Below are positions 1 to 7,570 of a stretch of 64,000 nt of DNA, piece after piece; positions within the stretch are counted from its first letter, which is position 1, and each line of letters starts with the position of its first letter. Source of the DNA: Candidatus Gastranaerophilales bacterium (GTDB lineage Bacteria; Cyanobacteriota; Vampirovibrionia; Gastranaerophilales; Gastranaerophilaceae); the NCBI GenBank assembly GCA_944324345.1, contig CALUVT010000002.1, forward strand, positions 1 through 64,000, in the 5' to 3' direction. Position numbers and translations under genes: made by a program. The notes under the pieces are model-generated. The model searched no databases, was not told the origin of the DNA, and saw only the letters and a program-made list of their open reading frames with translations.

Positions 1-150
1 TTTTTAATGGCACCCCCAAGCGAATTCTCTTGCATCGTAGGCGAGCGACACGAGCCTAACGAGGCAGGATGCCCCAGAGTAGAATCGCTGTATATTTCGT
101 TTCGACAAACGAAATATACTCGATTCGAATTAAACCTTGCTAGTTTGAGC

Positions 151-176
151 CAAAAAAAAAAGACCTAAACAGGTCC
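151..176 (-). terminator. Rho-independent terminator, first repeat unit
   Basis: Read on the minus strand, the stem GGACCT/AGGTC with a short loop is followed by about ten T. It sits just past the tRNA-Glu-like 3' end, as a tRNA terminator would. In the uninterrupted chromosome this type of hairpin probably terminated the host tRNA-Glu. Confidence 0.55.
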
Positions 177-330
177 TATCTTTTTTAATGGTACCCCCAA
201 GCGAATTCTCTTGCATCGTAGGCGAGCGACACGAGCCTAACGAGGCAGGATGCCCCAGGGTAGAATCGCTGTATATTTCGTTTCGACAAACGAAATATAC
301 TCGATCCGAATTAAACCTTGCTAGTTTGTG

Positions 331-356
331 CAAAAAAAAAGACCTAAACAGGTCCT
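331..356 (-). terminator. Rho-independent terminator next to attL
   Basis: Same hairpin as in the first repeat unit: GGACCT, loop, AGGTC, then a T-run on the minus strand. It lies directly outside the left junction, so before integration it would have followed the tRNA-Glu gene now at 10382-10457. Confidence 0.55.
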
Positions 357-366
357 ATCTTTTTTA

Positions 367-376
367 ATGGTACCCC
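367..376. other. attL core
   Basis: ATGGTACCCC. The left flank (terminator plus TTTTTTA) is host sequence; the right flank (AAATAAGAAATA) is element sequence. Identical to 10381-10390. Confidence 0.75.
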
Positions 377-520
377 AAATAAGAAATAATTGGAACACTA
401 TTGTTACAGAAATTTACAATTTTTATGAACTTAGAAATGTTGCTTAATTATTTGTTGTATGCAAAAAATTTTTCTGCAAAAATTGATATAGCTTACTAGA
501 TATCAGAAACAAGGGTCATT

Positions 521-2329
521 ATGTCATTGCAGGAAATTCATGAGTATTTAGAAAATAATGTTAAAATATTAGACCATTTATATGATTTTGCCCAATTCCT
601 TATATCAAGAAAAGCGGAGTCTCTGACAGATACAGATAAAACGAAAATTGATATTGAAAATGCAATTTTTTCGATAATTGAGCATATTAAAACTAAACGC
701 TTAGATTGGATGAATAAGGCTTATGAAATTATTTCACAGGATTATGATTATGTCGCTCAAAGAATAGAACATACCCAAAATTCTTTATTAAAAGCAATCT
801 ATTCCGAGATATTGTATTATTCAAATGTACCGCAGTTTAAATCTTATATTAAATATGCGGTAGAAAATTACTATAATGTATTACAAATTTTTTATACAGA
901 ACTATCTGACAAGTCAACCGAAGACTTTATTCACAGTATGATAGATATTATAAGAAAACTTTTACATTTGGCGGTTATATCAAAGACATCCAAGATTAAA
1001 GATATAAAAGCATTAATTATTAAACTTACTCTAGTAGATAATAATATATCATTATCCCATTACTTGAAAGTTTCAATAATATCAGAAATGCTTGAATATA
1101 ATAAAACTTTTAAAAAAGCGGATTTTGAAGGGATTGATGATATATTTTGGGATTTAGTTCAGCGTAAATTTAAGGAAAAAGATTATCATTATGTAATAAG
1201 TATCATTTCACAATACGCACATGAGATTGATAAAAAAAGGGGGAAATTATCATATCCTTGGGATGATACGATGGGTAAGTGTTTTGAGAAATCAATGGCT
1301 ATTGCAGATTCCAATCTTGTTGCAAGACATTGGTGCATAAATGCTATAAAACATTACACTAGATTAAACAAGTATACAAATAAAATAAAACTGTTAGAAC
1401 AAAAGTATGTTTCATTTAAAGATAAATTAGAATTTTCAGAGTTAGGGGGAAAAATTGATAATACTCCTTTTATTGACTTAGCTAAAGATATTTTAAAACT
1501 CAAACCAGTAGAGATTTTTAAAATGTTATCTGCATCAAATATTTTTTATCCACCTTTAGAAAATCTAAAAAATCAAGACAGCACATTTGACGATATATTT
1601 CCAACATCATATCTTGACCATAACATGCATCCTTCCAAAATTTCAGATTTAAAAACTGAACAAGATTTATACCTTACTAATTACAGGATGTTTCGGCAGT
1701 TATATCAAACAACCATACAATACATTTTTATCGAGGGAGTTAAGGAAAATAAATTTAATCTTAAGGATTTAATAAATTATTTAATGGATTGTAGTAGCTT
1801 TTTTGATTTAATAACAAAATCTATATCAAAAAATAAACGGATACGGTACAATTGGAGTGCAACAATTATATCGATTTTTGAAACTTATTTTAAGGAATTA
1901 GAAAAGTGGTTTGAAAATCCTGAGGAATATTACCCTTATTTGGTAACAATAACTGACAGCTTTGTACTAAAATTTGAAACTTGGATTAGATATTATTTGG
2001 AATGCTACAAACAATCAACTATTTCTTCACTACCGCAGGAAAACGGTATTATCCGAGAAAAAGACTTGAATTATCTTTTATATGATGATTTTATAATTAA
2101 AAAATTTGATTTTAATGACCTATTATATTTTAGATACCTATTCATTGCAAAAGAAGGCTGGAATTTACGAAATGATATTGCTCATGGGATATTGAATCCT
2201 AAGCAATATACCGTTGAACTATTTAATTGGGTATTTTTTGCATTTTTAAGATTATCAAAGTATGATTTTCCGAATACGGAATATAACCGGTTTATAAAAA
2301 ATAGGACAAACCGATTTCTCAAAATATAA
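521..2329 (+). CDS. DUF4209-type protein with a HEPN-like RNxxxHG motif
   Basis: 602 aa, soluble, mostly helical by composition, no signal peptide. Near the C-terminus (about residue 550) it has GWNLRNDIAHG. This matches the conserved RNxxxHG motif of DUF4209 and also the R-x4-H spacing of HEPN ribonucleases. The large N-terminal part is not recognised. It is the first gene of a run with 2341-3039 and 3026-4195: 11 bp to the next gene, then an overlap. A weak AAGG lies upstream of the ATG. A nucleic-acid-targeting defence role is inferred from the HEPN-like motif and the neighbouring nuclease-type genes; the function is not established. Confidence 0.75.
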   Translation: MSLQEIHEYLENNVKILDHLYDFAQFLISRKAESLTDTDKTKIDIENAIFSIIEHIKTKRLDWMNKAYEIISQDYDYVAQRIEHTQNSLLKAIYSEILYYSNVPQFKSYIKYAVENYYNVLQIFYTELSDKSTEDFIHSMIDIIRKLLHLAVISKTSKIKDIKALIIKLTLVDNNISLSHYLKVSIISEMLEYNKTFKKADFEGIDDIFWDLVQRKFKEKDYHYVISIISQYAHEIDKKRGKLSYPWDDTMGKCFEKSMAIADSNLVARHWCINAIKHYTRLNKYTNKIKLLEQKYVSFKDKLEFSELGGKIDNTPFIDLAKDILKLKPVEIFKMLSASNIFYPPLENLKNQDSTFDDIFPTSYLDHNMHPSKISDLKTEQDLYLTNYRMFRQLYQTTIQYIFIEGVKENKFNLKDLINYLMDCSSFFDLITKSISKNKRIRYNWSATIISIFETYFKELEKWFENPEEYYPYLVTITDSFVLKFETWIRYYLECYKQSTISSLPQENGIIREKDLNYLLYDDFIIKKFDFNDLLYFRYLFIAKEGWNLRNDIAHGILNPKQYTVELFNWVFFAFLRLSKYDFPNTEYNRFIKNRTNRFLKI

Positions 2330-2340
2330 ACGGAGTTAAT

Positions 2341-3039
2341 ATGGCACAATGTATTTACTATAAAAACAGAATTGGTTTAACTTTTAACAAGCGAGAACAT
2401 ATCTTCCCAAAAGCAATTGGAGGGATTGAACGACTTGATGCAGGAATAGTATCCGACCAAGCAAATGAGTTCTTTGCAAATAATTTAGAAGTAAAAACCT
2501 TTCGCACTTCTGAAATCATAACAGCACGTTTAGTCCATGGATTTAACAAAAAACCTAGCAAAGAGAATAAAAAGAATAGGTTTGCACCTAAATATGTTTT
2601 TAATAGAGAGGCTGATTCTCGGACTTTTGGTAAAATTGCTTTAAACACTTTAGCAAAATTGATGGGAAAAGACTATGTTTTGCGTTCGGAATTTGATGAA
2701 TTTAGAAATTGGATTATGCAAGGTGATAATAATTGGTACCATTGTAAAATGGGTAAAGAATCTTTTGCTTGTACCACAATAGTACCAAAATTTGCTCATT
2801 ATTGTACCTTTGTAGATGATGGTGAATATATTATAGCGGATATTTGCCTATACAATTATTGGAGAAAAATGTTCGGTATCTGTAAAAAATTTGATGATAA
2901 TTTTGTTATTCCGCAAGGTTATATTTGCGATTGGAATAATAAAAGAGAGTTTACCCTTATAGATTTAATGCATGAAATTGCAAATGAAGAAGAATATAAA
3001 TATTTAAAATCAAAGGAGAATAGCAATGCTTTGGGATAA
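2341..3039 (+). CDS. HNH-like endonuclease with degenerate zinc cysteines
   Basis: 232 aa. The N-terminus carries REHIFPKAIGG (about residues 19-29), the EH-I-P-x-x-G-G core of HNH_5-type nucleases, followed by DQANEFF, where the family usually has a CxxCN segment. The usual two CxxC zinc pairs are mostly lost: the first is C-I-Y-Y at residues 4-7 and the second reads S-D-Q-A. The His and the later Asn are kept, so activity is possible with an altered metal site. CGGAG precedes the ATG. It overlaps the next gene by 14 bp, so the two are probably translated as a pair. Middle cassette member. Confidence 0.7.
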   Translation: MAQCIYYKNRIGLTFNKREHIFPKAIGGIERLDAGIVSDQANEFFANNLEVKTFRTSEIITARLVHGFNKKPSKENKKNRFAPKYVFNREADSRTFGKIALNTLAKLMGKDYVLRSEFDEFRNWIMQGDNNWYHCKMGKESFACTTIVPKFAHYCTFVDDGEYIIADICLYNYWRKMFGICKKFDDNFVIPQGYICDWNNKREFTLIDLMHEIANEEEYKYLKSKENSNALG

Positions 3040-4195
3040 TTTGTCGGCATCGGTAGAGAATGATTACATAGATTTTAAGCAGGAGTGGTACACTAATGAT
3101 AAACTAGGCGACGTTGATATGATACACGACATATTATGTATGAGTAACTCCCTTACTGATAGTTCTGACAGGTATATTATTATTGGAATAGAAGAAGATA
3201 AATCTACAAAAGAAAAAATAATTCATGATGTAAGTGGTGATAATAACTGCCGTAAAAGTGCTGATGTCATTCAAACTTTAAGAAATTATATGTCAGTTAT
3301 TCCAAATATTGAATTAATCAGAGAACAAACCGATTGCGGTTTTATTGATATTATAAAAATTATGACAGTTGCTAGGGAATTGCCGTATGTTTTGAATAAA
3401 GAGTGCCAAGCACAGAAACCTGATGGCAAAAAAGTTACAGTTAGGAAAGAATGGATATATTCACGAAATTCAGATAGAAATACTCCCAAAGATGAGTGTT
3501 GCACAAAAGCAGAATTAGAAGAATTATTTGCACGCAAGCGGGGAGAACATCTTCCTGTATTAGAAAGGTTCTCAATGTATCTTGATGATATTAAAAATTG
3601 GAAACGCCCTAGAAGATATGAAAATGAAGAAATTAGCGAAGATGCTTATTATTACACTAAAAATCACAAATTTAAAATAGTAATACATCCATTTACATAT
3701 GATAAATTAGTGAAAACAGAAAAAGCAGATAATTATGTTCAACTATTAACTGATACGGCATTATGTAAAGCCTATTGGGATTACAGAAACAAACCTAACC
3801 ATTCATGCTATGATGATTATTACTATTGGTTCAACGTAGAACTATGGGCAGATAATACATTGATTGATGTATATAGTTTGTTGCACATATTTATAAAATA
3901 TTTTTTAAGCGACAGTCATATAACTGAAAAACAGGTATTCTATATCCCGACAATTGAGGATTTAGGAAGAATACATAACCTAAAAGCCAAAAAAGATATT
4001 GAGAAATCTCTTGTCTGGAAAATTTGTAAATTAATCTTTTCTTCTGAATTAATAGGTGATAGTCATTTTTCGATTAATGATGCTTCTATAATATTGGATG
4101 AATTGAACTATGATTATTTACAAAACCCATGGAATTATATTAAAGAAAATAAAGATTGGATTTATCAACCGGTAATACAAAGAAATTCTGATTAA
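3026..4195 (+). CDS. Schlafen-type AlbA_2 domain protein
   Basis: 389 aa. Residues about 8-130 match the AlbA_2 (Schlafen-like, formerly divergent AAA_4) pattern: an acidic residue then DYIDFKQEW, ILCMSNSL, and the strand RYIIIGIEED. Such domains occur in bacterial regulators, nucleases and phage-defence genes. The C-terminal 200 residues are rich in Tyr/Trp and not recognised. AAAGGAG precedes the ATG inside the end of the HNH-like gene, so translation is coupled. Its stop overlaps that of the convergent PDZ gene. Probably the effector or sensor partner of the two preceding genes; that role is inferred. Confidence 0.75.
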   Translation: MLWDNLSASVENDYIDFKQEWYTNDKLGDVDMIHDILCMSNSLTDSSDRYIIIGIEEDKSTKEKIIHDVSGDNNCRKSADVIQTLRNYMSVIPNIELIREQTDCGFIDIIKIMTVARELPYVLNKECQAQKPDGKKVTVRKEWIYSRNSDRNTPKDECCTKAELEELFARKRGEHLPVLERFSMYLDDIKNWKRPRRYENEEISEDAYYYTKNHKFKIVIHPFTYDKLVKTEKADNYVQLLTDTALCKAYWDYRNKPNHSCYDDYYYWFNVELWADNTLIDVYSLLHIFIKYFLSDSHITEKQVFYIPTIEDLGRIHNLKAKKDIEKSLVWKICKLIFSSELIGDSHFSINDASIILDELNYDYLQNPWNYIKENKDWIYQPVIQRNSD

Positions 4196-5445
4196 AAGTT
4201 AATAAAATAATATTTTTGCGGTCTAATTCTGTTCCAATATTCTTCTTGTGGGATTTCTTTAAATTTGTAAATCTTATTTACAATTCCGAGTGCATTTTTA
4301 TAACTGTAATAGCCGTCAAAAACCATAAACAAATTGTCTTTAATCCAATCATTATCAGCATACTGCCTCTTAGATAATATATAAATTATTCTTGGATTGA
4401 CTGACAATCTAGTCGGTTGAGCAGTTACCAAAAACCCCCCGCTAACAGATTGTAATATGTATGCTCCTGTTCCTGAAGATATTACATAAATACCATTCTT
4501 TTGAGGTTGTTTTTGCATTTGCCATCCCCAAAGGATTTCTCTAAAATCCACATTATCTATAAAATATGGGGTAGTAATTTTTGAAGTTGTTTTTTCCCGT
4601 TTTGTTTCGTAAGCGACACTATAATCTTTAATGTCTTTAGCCATTGTTGTCCAAGTTTTTATTCTTTCTTTTCTTCTGTTTATAGAATTATTAATAAAAT
4701 ATTCTGAATTAGTTATATTTAGCTTTTTTACATCATTTATAACTTCCTCTTCGGATGCGGTATCAGATATTTTATCATACGAAACTAAAATGTTTTTCAA
4801 GTCATTAATTTCCCATTCATTTATTTCTTTATACTGTTTTATAAATGTGTTTATTCCATCATAAAGTTTTTTATTAAATTCCATATTGTTTTTGTTATTT
4901 AGGTATGCCTGATAAGGTTTTTGTATTTTTTTAATGTCTTCATTATCGATTTCTTTATTTGTTAGATTACTCCATTTATAATCAGGGTTTCTTGTATAAA
5001 AATATTGAGATAATAAGTTTTCGAGAGAATTTTCATGTTTTAGTATTGGATAAATACGATTTTTAGACAAATTTTTGAGAGGAATTTTCAAGTCTGCTTT
5101 TTGGGTAGAAAATCCTTTTTTATTTATTATAGTCAAAGTTTGCTTATTAGAAAAATCAAATTCTGAAACTTCAAGTTTTACTTCTTTATTCCTATTAAGA
5201 ATAGACAGACATTCTTCTAAAGTCATTGTATTTGTTTCTTTAGTATTAATCTTTAAAATTAAATTATCAGCTTTTAATCCTAACGTATCAGCAGGAGAAG
5301 CAGCTTCAACATTAGTAATTAATAAAGGCATTTTTAGGTTAGTATTATAAATTTTGTATATTTCGATACCATAACCACTTTCTTTAGCCGTTGTAACCAA
5401 CTGTAAACTAAACATAAGAAATAAAAATATAACAAACTTTTTCAT
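4192..5445 (-). CDS. Secreted or periplasmic PDZ-domain protein
   Basis: 417 aa from the ATG at 5445, chosen because AAGGGGTGA precedes it and because a signal peptide then starts the protein (MKKFVIFLFLMFSLQLVTTA, probable cleavage after TTA). A longer frame exists but lacks these signs. Residues about 30-105 form a PDZ domain (SPADTLGLKADNLILKIN). The remainder is Lys/Asn-rich with no protease triad visible, so it may be an adaptor or sensor rather than an HtrA-type protease. It has a good promoter at 5469-5496. Presence in a defence-like island is unusual. Confidence 0.7.
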   Translation of the reverse strand: MKKFVIFLFLMFSLQLVTTAKESGYGIEIYKIYNTNLKMPLLITNVEAASPADTLGLKADNLILKINTKETNTMTLEECLSILNRNKEVKLEVSEFDFSNKQTLTIINKKGFSTQKADLKIPLKNLSKNRIYPILKHENSLENLLSQYFYTRNPDYKWSNLTNKEIDNEDIKKIQKPYQAYLNNKNNMEFNKKLYDGINTFIKQYKEINEWEINDLKNILVSYDKISDTASEEEVINDVKKLNITNSEYFINNSINRRKERIKTWTTMAKDIKDYSVAYETKREKTTSKITTPYFIDNVDFREILWGWQMQKQPQKNGIYVISSGTGAYILQSVSGGFLVTAQPTRLSVNPRIIYILSKRQYADNDWIKDNLFMVFDGYYSYKNALGIVNKIYKFKEIPQEEYWNRIRPQKYYFINF

Positions 5446-5468
5446 AAATTTCACCCCTTTATATCCAC

Positions 5469-5496
5469 ATATTACAAATTTAAACTGTATTGTCAA
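5469..5496 (-). promoter_or_regulatory. Sigma70-type promoter of the PDZ gene
   Basis: On the minus strand TTGACA (5491-5496), 16-bp spacer, TAATAT (5469-5474), with the ATG 24 bases after the -10 box. The -35 box abuts the conserved element at 5493-5521. Confidence 0.6.
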
Positions 5497-5521
5497 GCTA
5501 AAACTACATTTTAAATTTGTA
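5493..5521. promoter_or_regulatory. Shared element A, putative operator
   Basis: About 29 bp matching 7040-7070 (consensus TCAAGCYAAAACTMCATTTT, then RAATTT). It overlaps the -35 boxes of two divergent promoters here. Both copies sit in divergent intergenic regions of the island, so a common regulator, perhaps the XRE protein at 7126, is likely. Confidence 0.55.
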
Positions 5522-5545
5522 TTTATAACTAAAGTAGTGTAATAT
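5517..5545 (+). promoter_or_regulatory. Promoter of the 124-aa gene, probably leaderless
   Basis: TTGTAT (5517-5522), 17-bp spacer, TAATAT (5540-5545), then six bases to the ATG at 5552. No Shine-Dalgarno is present, so the transcript probably starts at or next to the start codon. Confidence 0.5.
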
Positions 5546-5551
5546 ATTAGT

Positions 5552-5926
5552 ATGACTTATTCATTAGAAGATTTTACAAATTATATCAGTAGTAAGACTT
5601 GGAAAAATGCAAAGACTTTTGAAAACTTTGCTCCGCATGAATACATTTTAAGTTTTCCTTGTGAAAAAACAAAAACTGAGGGGAAATGCACAAATAACTG
5701 CGACATCTGCAAAGCTGAACGAAAGGCCTTTGAGGATGCTGTTATATTTATTCGACAAAACGGCGAACGAGCAAAATTTCAAAAACGCATTTACACAATG
5801 CTTTGTATCGAAGATTATCAATACTGGACGATGGGAGACCCGCTTGAAACTACTTGGGTACTTAATAAAGCTTTAATTAATGACCCTCGCTGTAAAGTAA
5901 AAACATACTGGCTTGATAGAGCCTAA
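5552..5926 (+). CDS. Unrecognised 124-aa protein with a Cys cluster
   Basis: I do not recognise the family with certainty. The protein has CTNNCDICK around residues 47-55, a cluster that could bind a metal, followed by a FIRQNGE/YWTMGDPLETT segment that resembles small proteins seen near DNA-modification genes. It is divergent from the PDZ gene across a shared regulatory element. It is convergent with, and overlaps by 4 bp, the PD-(D/E)XK gene. Translation probably starts on a leaderless mRNA because a -10 box lies six bases before the ATG and no ribosome binding site exists. Confidence 0.6.
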   Translation: MTYSLEDFTNYISSKTWKNAKTFENFAPHEYILSFPCEKTKTEGKCTNNCDICKAERKAFEDAVIFIRQNGERAKFQKRIYTMLCIEDYQYWTMGDPLETTWVLNKALINDPRCKVKTYWLDRA

Positions 5927-6957
5927 AGAAGGTCAATATACTCTTTTGCTTGTTTTATCAAGTCATCAACCATTTCAAACTCATTTGTATTGCGTTTGGG
6001 ATAAAGTGGTACAATCAGCATATCTGACTTATCAGATTTTTCAATTATGAATTTTTTGCCCTTATCATCCAAGTTGTAACGGAGTTTTGGTGAATATGCA
6101 ACCCAATTATTGTTTTCATCAATAGTTTTAAATGTCATCCAAAATGGAGTTGTTTTTCCGCAAATCCCTTTTTGCCATAAATTACAACTAAATTGAATGC
6201 TTAAGCCAGTCGAAGGATTATCTATTCTTAAGTAGCGACAGTACCCACCTTTTTGTGGAGTGGCTTTAACACCTTTTGAATTACAAATTTTATGAATTAA
6301 AAGACTATCAGCAATTTTGTCAACAATTCTGTAGTAATCTACGATGCGATTTGCCATGTTAGAGCTTAAATCACCTGCTGAAAACGGCTTAAAATTCTGA
6401 TTATCCATTTCTCCTGTAAGCCCTTTTAACTGCAGCAAATCATTATATAAAATATCTTCCTGTAAAACATTATCAAGCAGATTAAGGACTTCTTCCCATG
6501 ATAAAACGAGCATTGGAGGCTTGCCTTCTTTTAGCAATAACCTGCCTTGTGGTTTTTCGTATTCTGCGGAAGCTGCAAGTTCATCAACGAGCGATATAAT
6601 TCTTGATTTAGGGCATACAAATATAAGTCCTTTCCCACCCTTTTTCTCCAAGCGTTCAAGGTAGGTATTTGGTTGATTATCAGTTAAATTTGCCCAAAAC
6701 TTCATCTCAAAAATAAGGATTTCATCATTATGCGTATTCCTTAAAGACATATCAGGTCTTTCAAGATTTTCTCCGCATGATTGAAGCTCAAAATGTAAAT
6801 CTTTTTCAAACGGGAGACCTAATTCAGTTCCGATATAGTCCAATAAAGTATCACGAGCAGTTGTCGAATTTTGTAGGATATAATGCAGACTCATTGTTGC
6901 AATATCTTCAGTTGATGTTCCAACACTATTAGCAATATGACACAATAATAAACTCAT
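5923..6957 (-). CDS. PD-(D/E)XK nuclease-superfamily protein
   Basis: 344 aa. Residues about 65-110 carry the nuclease core: ERPDMSLRN supplies the Asp and ILIFEMKFWA the E-x-K, followed by LTDNQPNTYLERL, as in restriction-like enzymes that cut DNA with a metal ion. The C-terminal half looks like a separate, unrecognised domain. AAAGGAG precedes the ATG, and TTGATT/TATAAT form its promoter. It is divergent from the XRE regulator, an arrangement seen in restriction or toxin loci under autoregulation. No methyltransferase is nearby, so it is not an ordinary type II restriction system. Confidence 0.75.
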   Translation of the reverse strand: MSLLLCHIANSVGTSTEDIATMSLHYILQNSTTARDTLLDYIGTELGLPFEKDLHFELQSCGENLERPDMSLRNTHNDEILIFEMKFWANLTDNQPNTYLERLEKKGGKGLIFVCPKSRIISLVDELAASAEYEKPQGRLLLKEGKPPMLVLSWEEVLNLLDNVLQEDILYNDLLQLKGLTGEMDNQNFKPFSAGDLSSNMANRIVDYYRIVDKIADSLLIHKICNSKGVKATPQKGGYCRYLRIDNPSTGLSIQFSCNLWQKGICGKTTPFWMTFKTIDENNNWVAYSPKLRYNLDDKGKKFIIEKSDKSDMLIVPLYPKRNTNEFEMVDDLIKQAKEYIDLL

Positions 6958-7013
6958 TGCGTTCTCCTTTCAAGTTCAACTGTAAAAATAACTAAAATCT
7001 CTAATTCAAAATG

Positions 7014-7043
7014 ATTATATCTCAACTGAAACAATTTAATCAA
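7014..7043 (-). promoter_or_regulatory. Sigma70-type promoter of the PD-(D/E)XK gene
   Basis: Minus strand TTGATT (7038-7043), 18-bp spacer, TATAAT (7014-7019). The -35 overlaps the shared element at 7040-7070, the same geometry as at the PDZ promoter. Confidence 0.6.
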
Positions 7044-7070
7044 GCCAAAACTCCATTTTGAATTTATGTA
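7040..7070. promoter_or_regulatory. Shared element B, putative operator
   Basis: Second copy of the ~29-bp sequence at 5493-5521, differing at only a few positions and placed identically relative to a minus-strand -35 box. Confidence 0.55.
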
Positions 7071-7071
7071 A

Positions 7072-7104
7072 ATTAACATTTTAATTTAATACCATGATGT
7101 TAAT
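7072..7104. promoter_or_regulatory. Inverted repeat upstream of the XRE gene
   Basis: ATTAACAT (7072-7079) and ATGTTAAT (7097-7104) are perfect 8-bp inverted arms 17 bp apart, 22 bp before the XRE start. This is a plausible site for autoregulation. Confidence 0.4.
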
Positions 7105-7125
7105 GCTTAAATTGAGGTATTAACA

Positions 7126-7440
7126 GTGGATAACAGAAAATTATTAGGGTTAAGAATAAAAGAATTACGCAAAAGAGCTTCACTAAGCCAAGAAGTTCTG
7201 GCAGAGAAAGCAGGAATTGAACCAACATCACTCAGTAATATTGAAAATGGTAGAAATTTCCCGTCATTTATTACATTAGAAAATATTATGCGTGTATTAG
7301 AAGTAGGATATTTTGATGTTTTTCAGTTTGCACAATATGCACCTGCTGATGATTTAATCAAAGAAATCACAACAATTTTAAAAGATAATCCTGAACGGAT
7401 AAAAGATGCTTATAGAATTATAAAAGCTCTTGTTGATTAA
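7126..7440 (+). CDS. XRE-family HTH regulator
   Basis: 104 aa with a GTG start, chosen from the preceding GAGG. Residues about 6-60 are a classic helix-turn-helix: LGLRIKELRKRASLSQEVLA, then TSLSNIENGRNFPS. The size and arrangement resemble controller (C) proteins and phage Cro/CI-like repressors. The C-terminal 40 residues probably dimerise. It is divergent from the PD-(D/E)XK gene, with a shared element and an 8-bp inverted repeat in between. It probably represses itself and the island's cargo promoters; that is inferred. Confidence 0.85.
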   Translation: MDNRKLLGLRIKELRKRASLSQEVLAEKAGIEPTSLSNIENGRNFPSFITLENIMRVLEVGYFDVFQFAQYAPADDLIKEITTILKDNPERIKDAYRIIKALVD

Positions 7441-7494
7441 TTTAACGGTGGCTTACGGTGGAGTTTGTAAAATTTTATTAAATCTCTAAAGAAT

Positions 7495-7510
7495 TATACT
7501 TGCATGTATG
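7495..7510. promoter_or_regulatory. Operator-like inverted repeat O1
   Basis: TATACT-TGCA-TGTATG, a 6-4-6 imperfect palindrome, 39 bp upstream of the matching site O2. Confidence 0.4.
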
Positions 7511-7533
7511 ATTTAACTATGTCAATATAAAAC

Positions 7534-7551
7534 TATACATTGGTGTATAAT
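7534..7551 (+). promoter_or_regulatory. Operator-like inverted repeat O2 over a -10 box
   Basis: TATACA-TTGG-TGTATA (7534-7549) is a perfect 6-4-6 inverted repeat whose right arm forms part of TATAAT (7546-7551). The MerR-type gene starts 20 bp later. No good -35 is seen, which fits a promoter needing an activator. Confidence 0.45.
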
Positions 7552-7570
7552 TTTCAAAGAGGTTATTAAT

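Larger units (their letters stand above)
1..376. repeat. Tandem ~180-bp repeats derived from a tRNA-Glu 3' end
   Basis: Two nearly identical units begin near 6 and 187, and a third starts at 366 but is cut off by the integrated element. Each unit opens with AATGGYACCCCCAAGCGAATTC, the complement of the 3' end of the tRNA-Glu gene at 10382-10457, then 54 bp unlike the tRNA, then GAATCGCTGT, the complement of the other half of the T-arm. Next comes a perfect 12-bp hairpin with a CGAC loop (91-118 and 272-299) and a terminator-like hairpin. The copies differ at a few bases (for example c11 versus t192). No credible protein is encoded; the long minus-strand reading frame across 130-333 is composed of repeat sequence. 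Confidence 0.8.

Noticed and set aside
130-333. 67-codon minus-strand frame across the tandem repeats
   Set aside because: It runs through the tRNA-derived repeat, the 12-bp hairpin and a terminator; no ribosome site or domain.
1-360. CRISPR array
   Set aside because: Only two ~180-bp units with no short regular repeat-spacer pattern; no cas genes in the window.
5923-7440. Classic type II restriction-modification system with C protein
   Set aside because: No methyltransferase gene anywhere in the island, although the XRE gene and nuclease-like gene resemble that layout.
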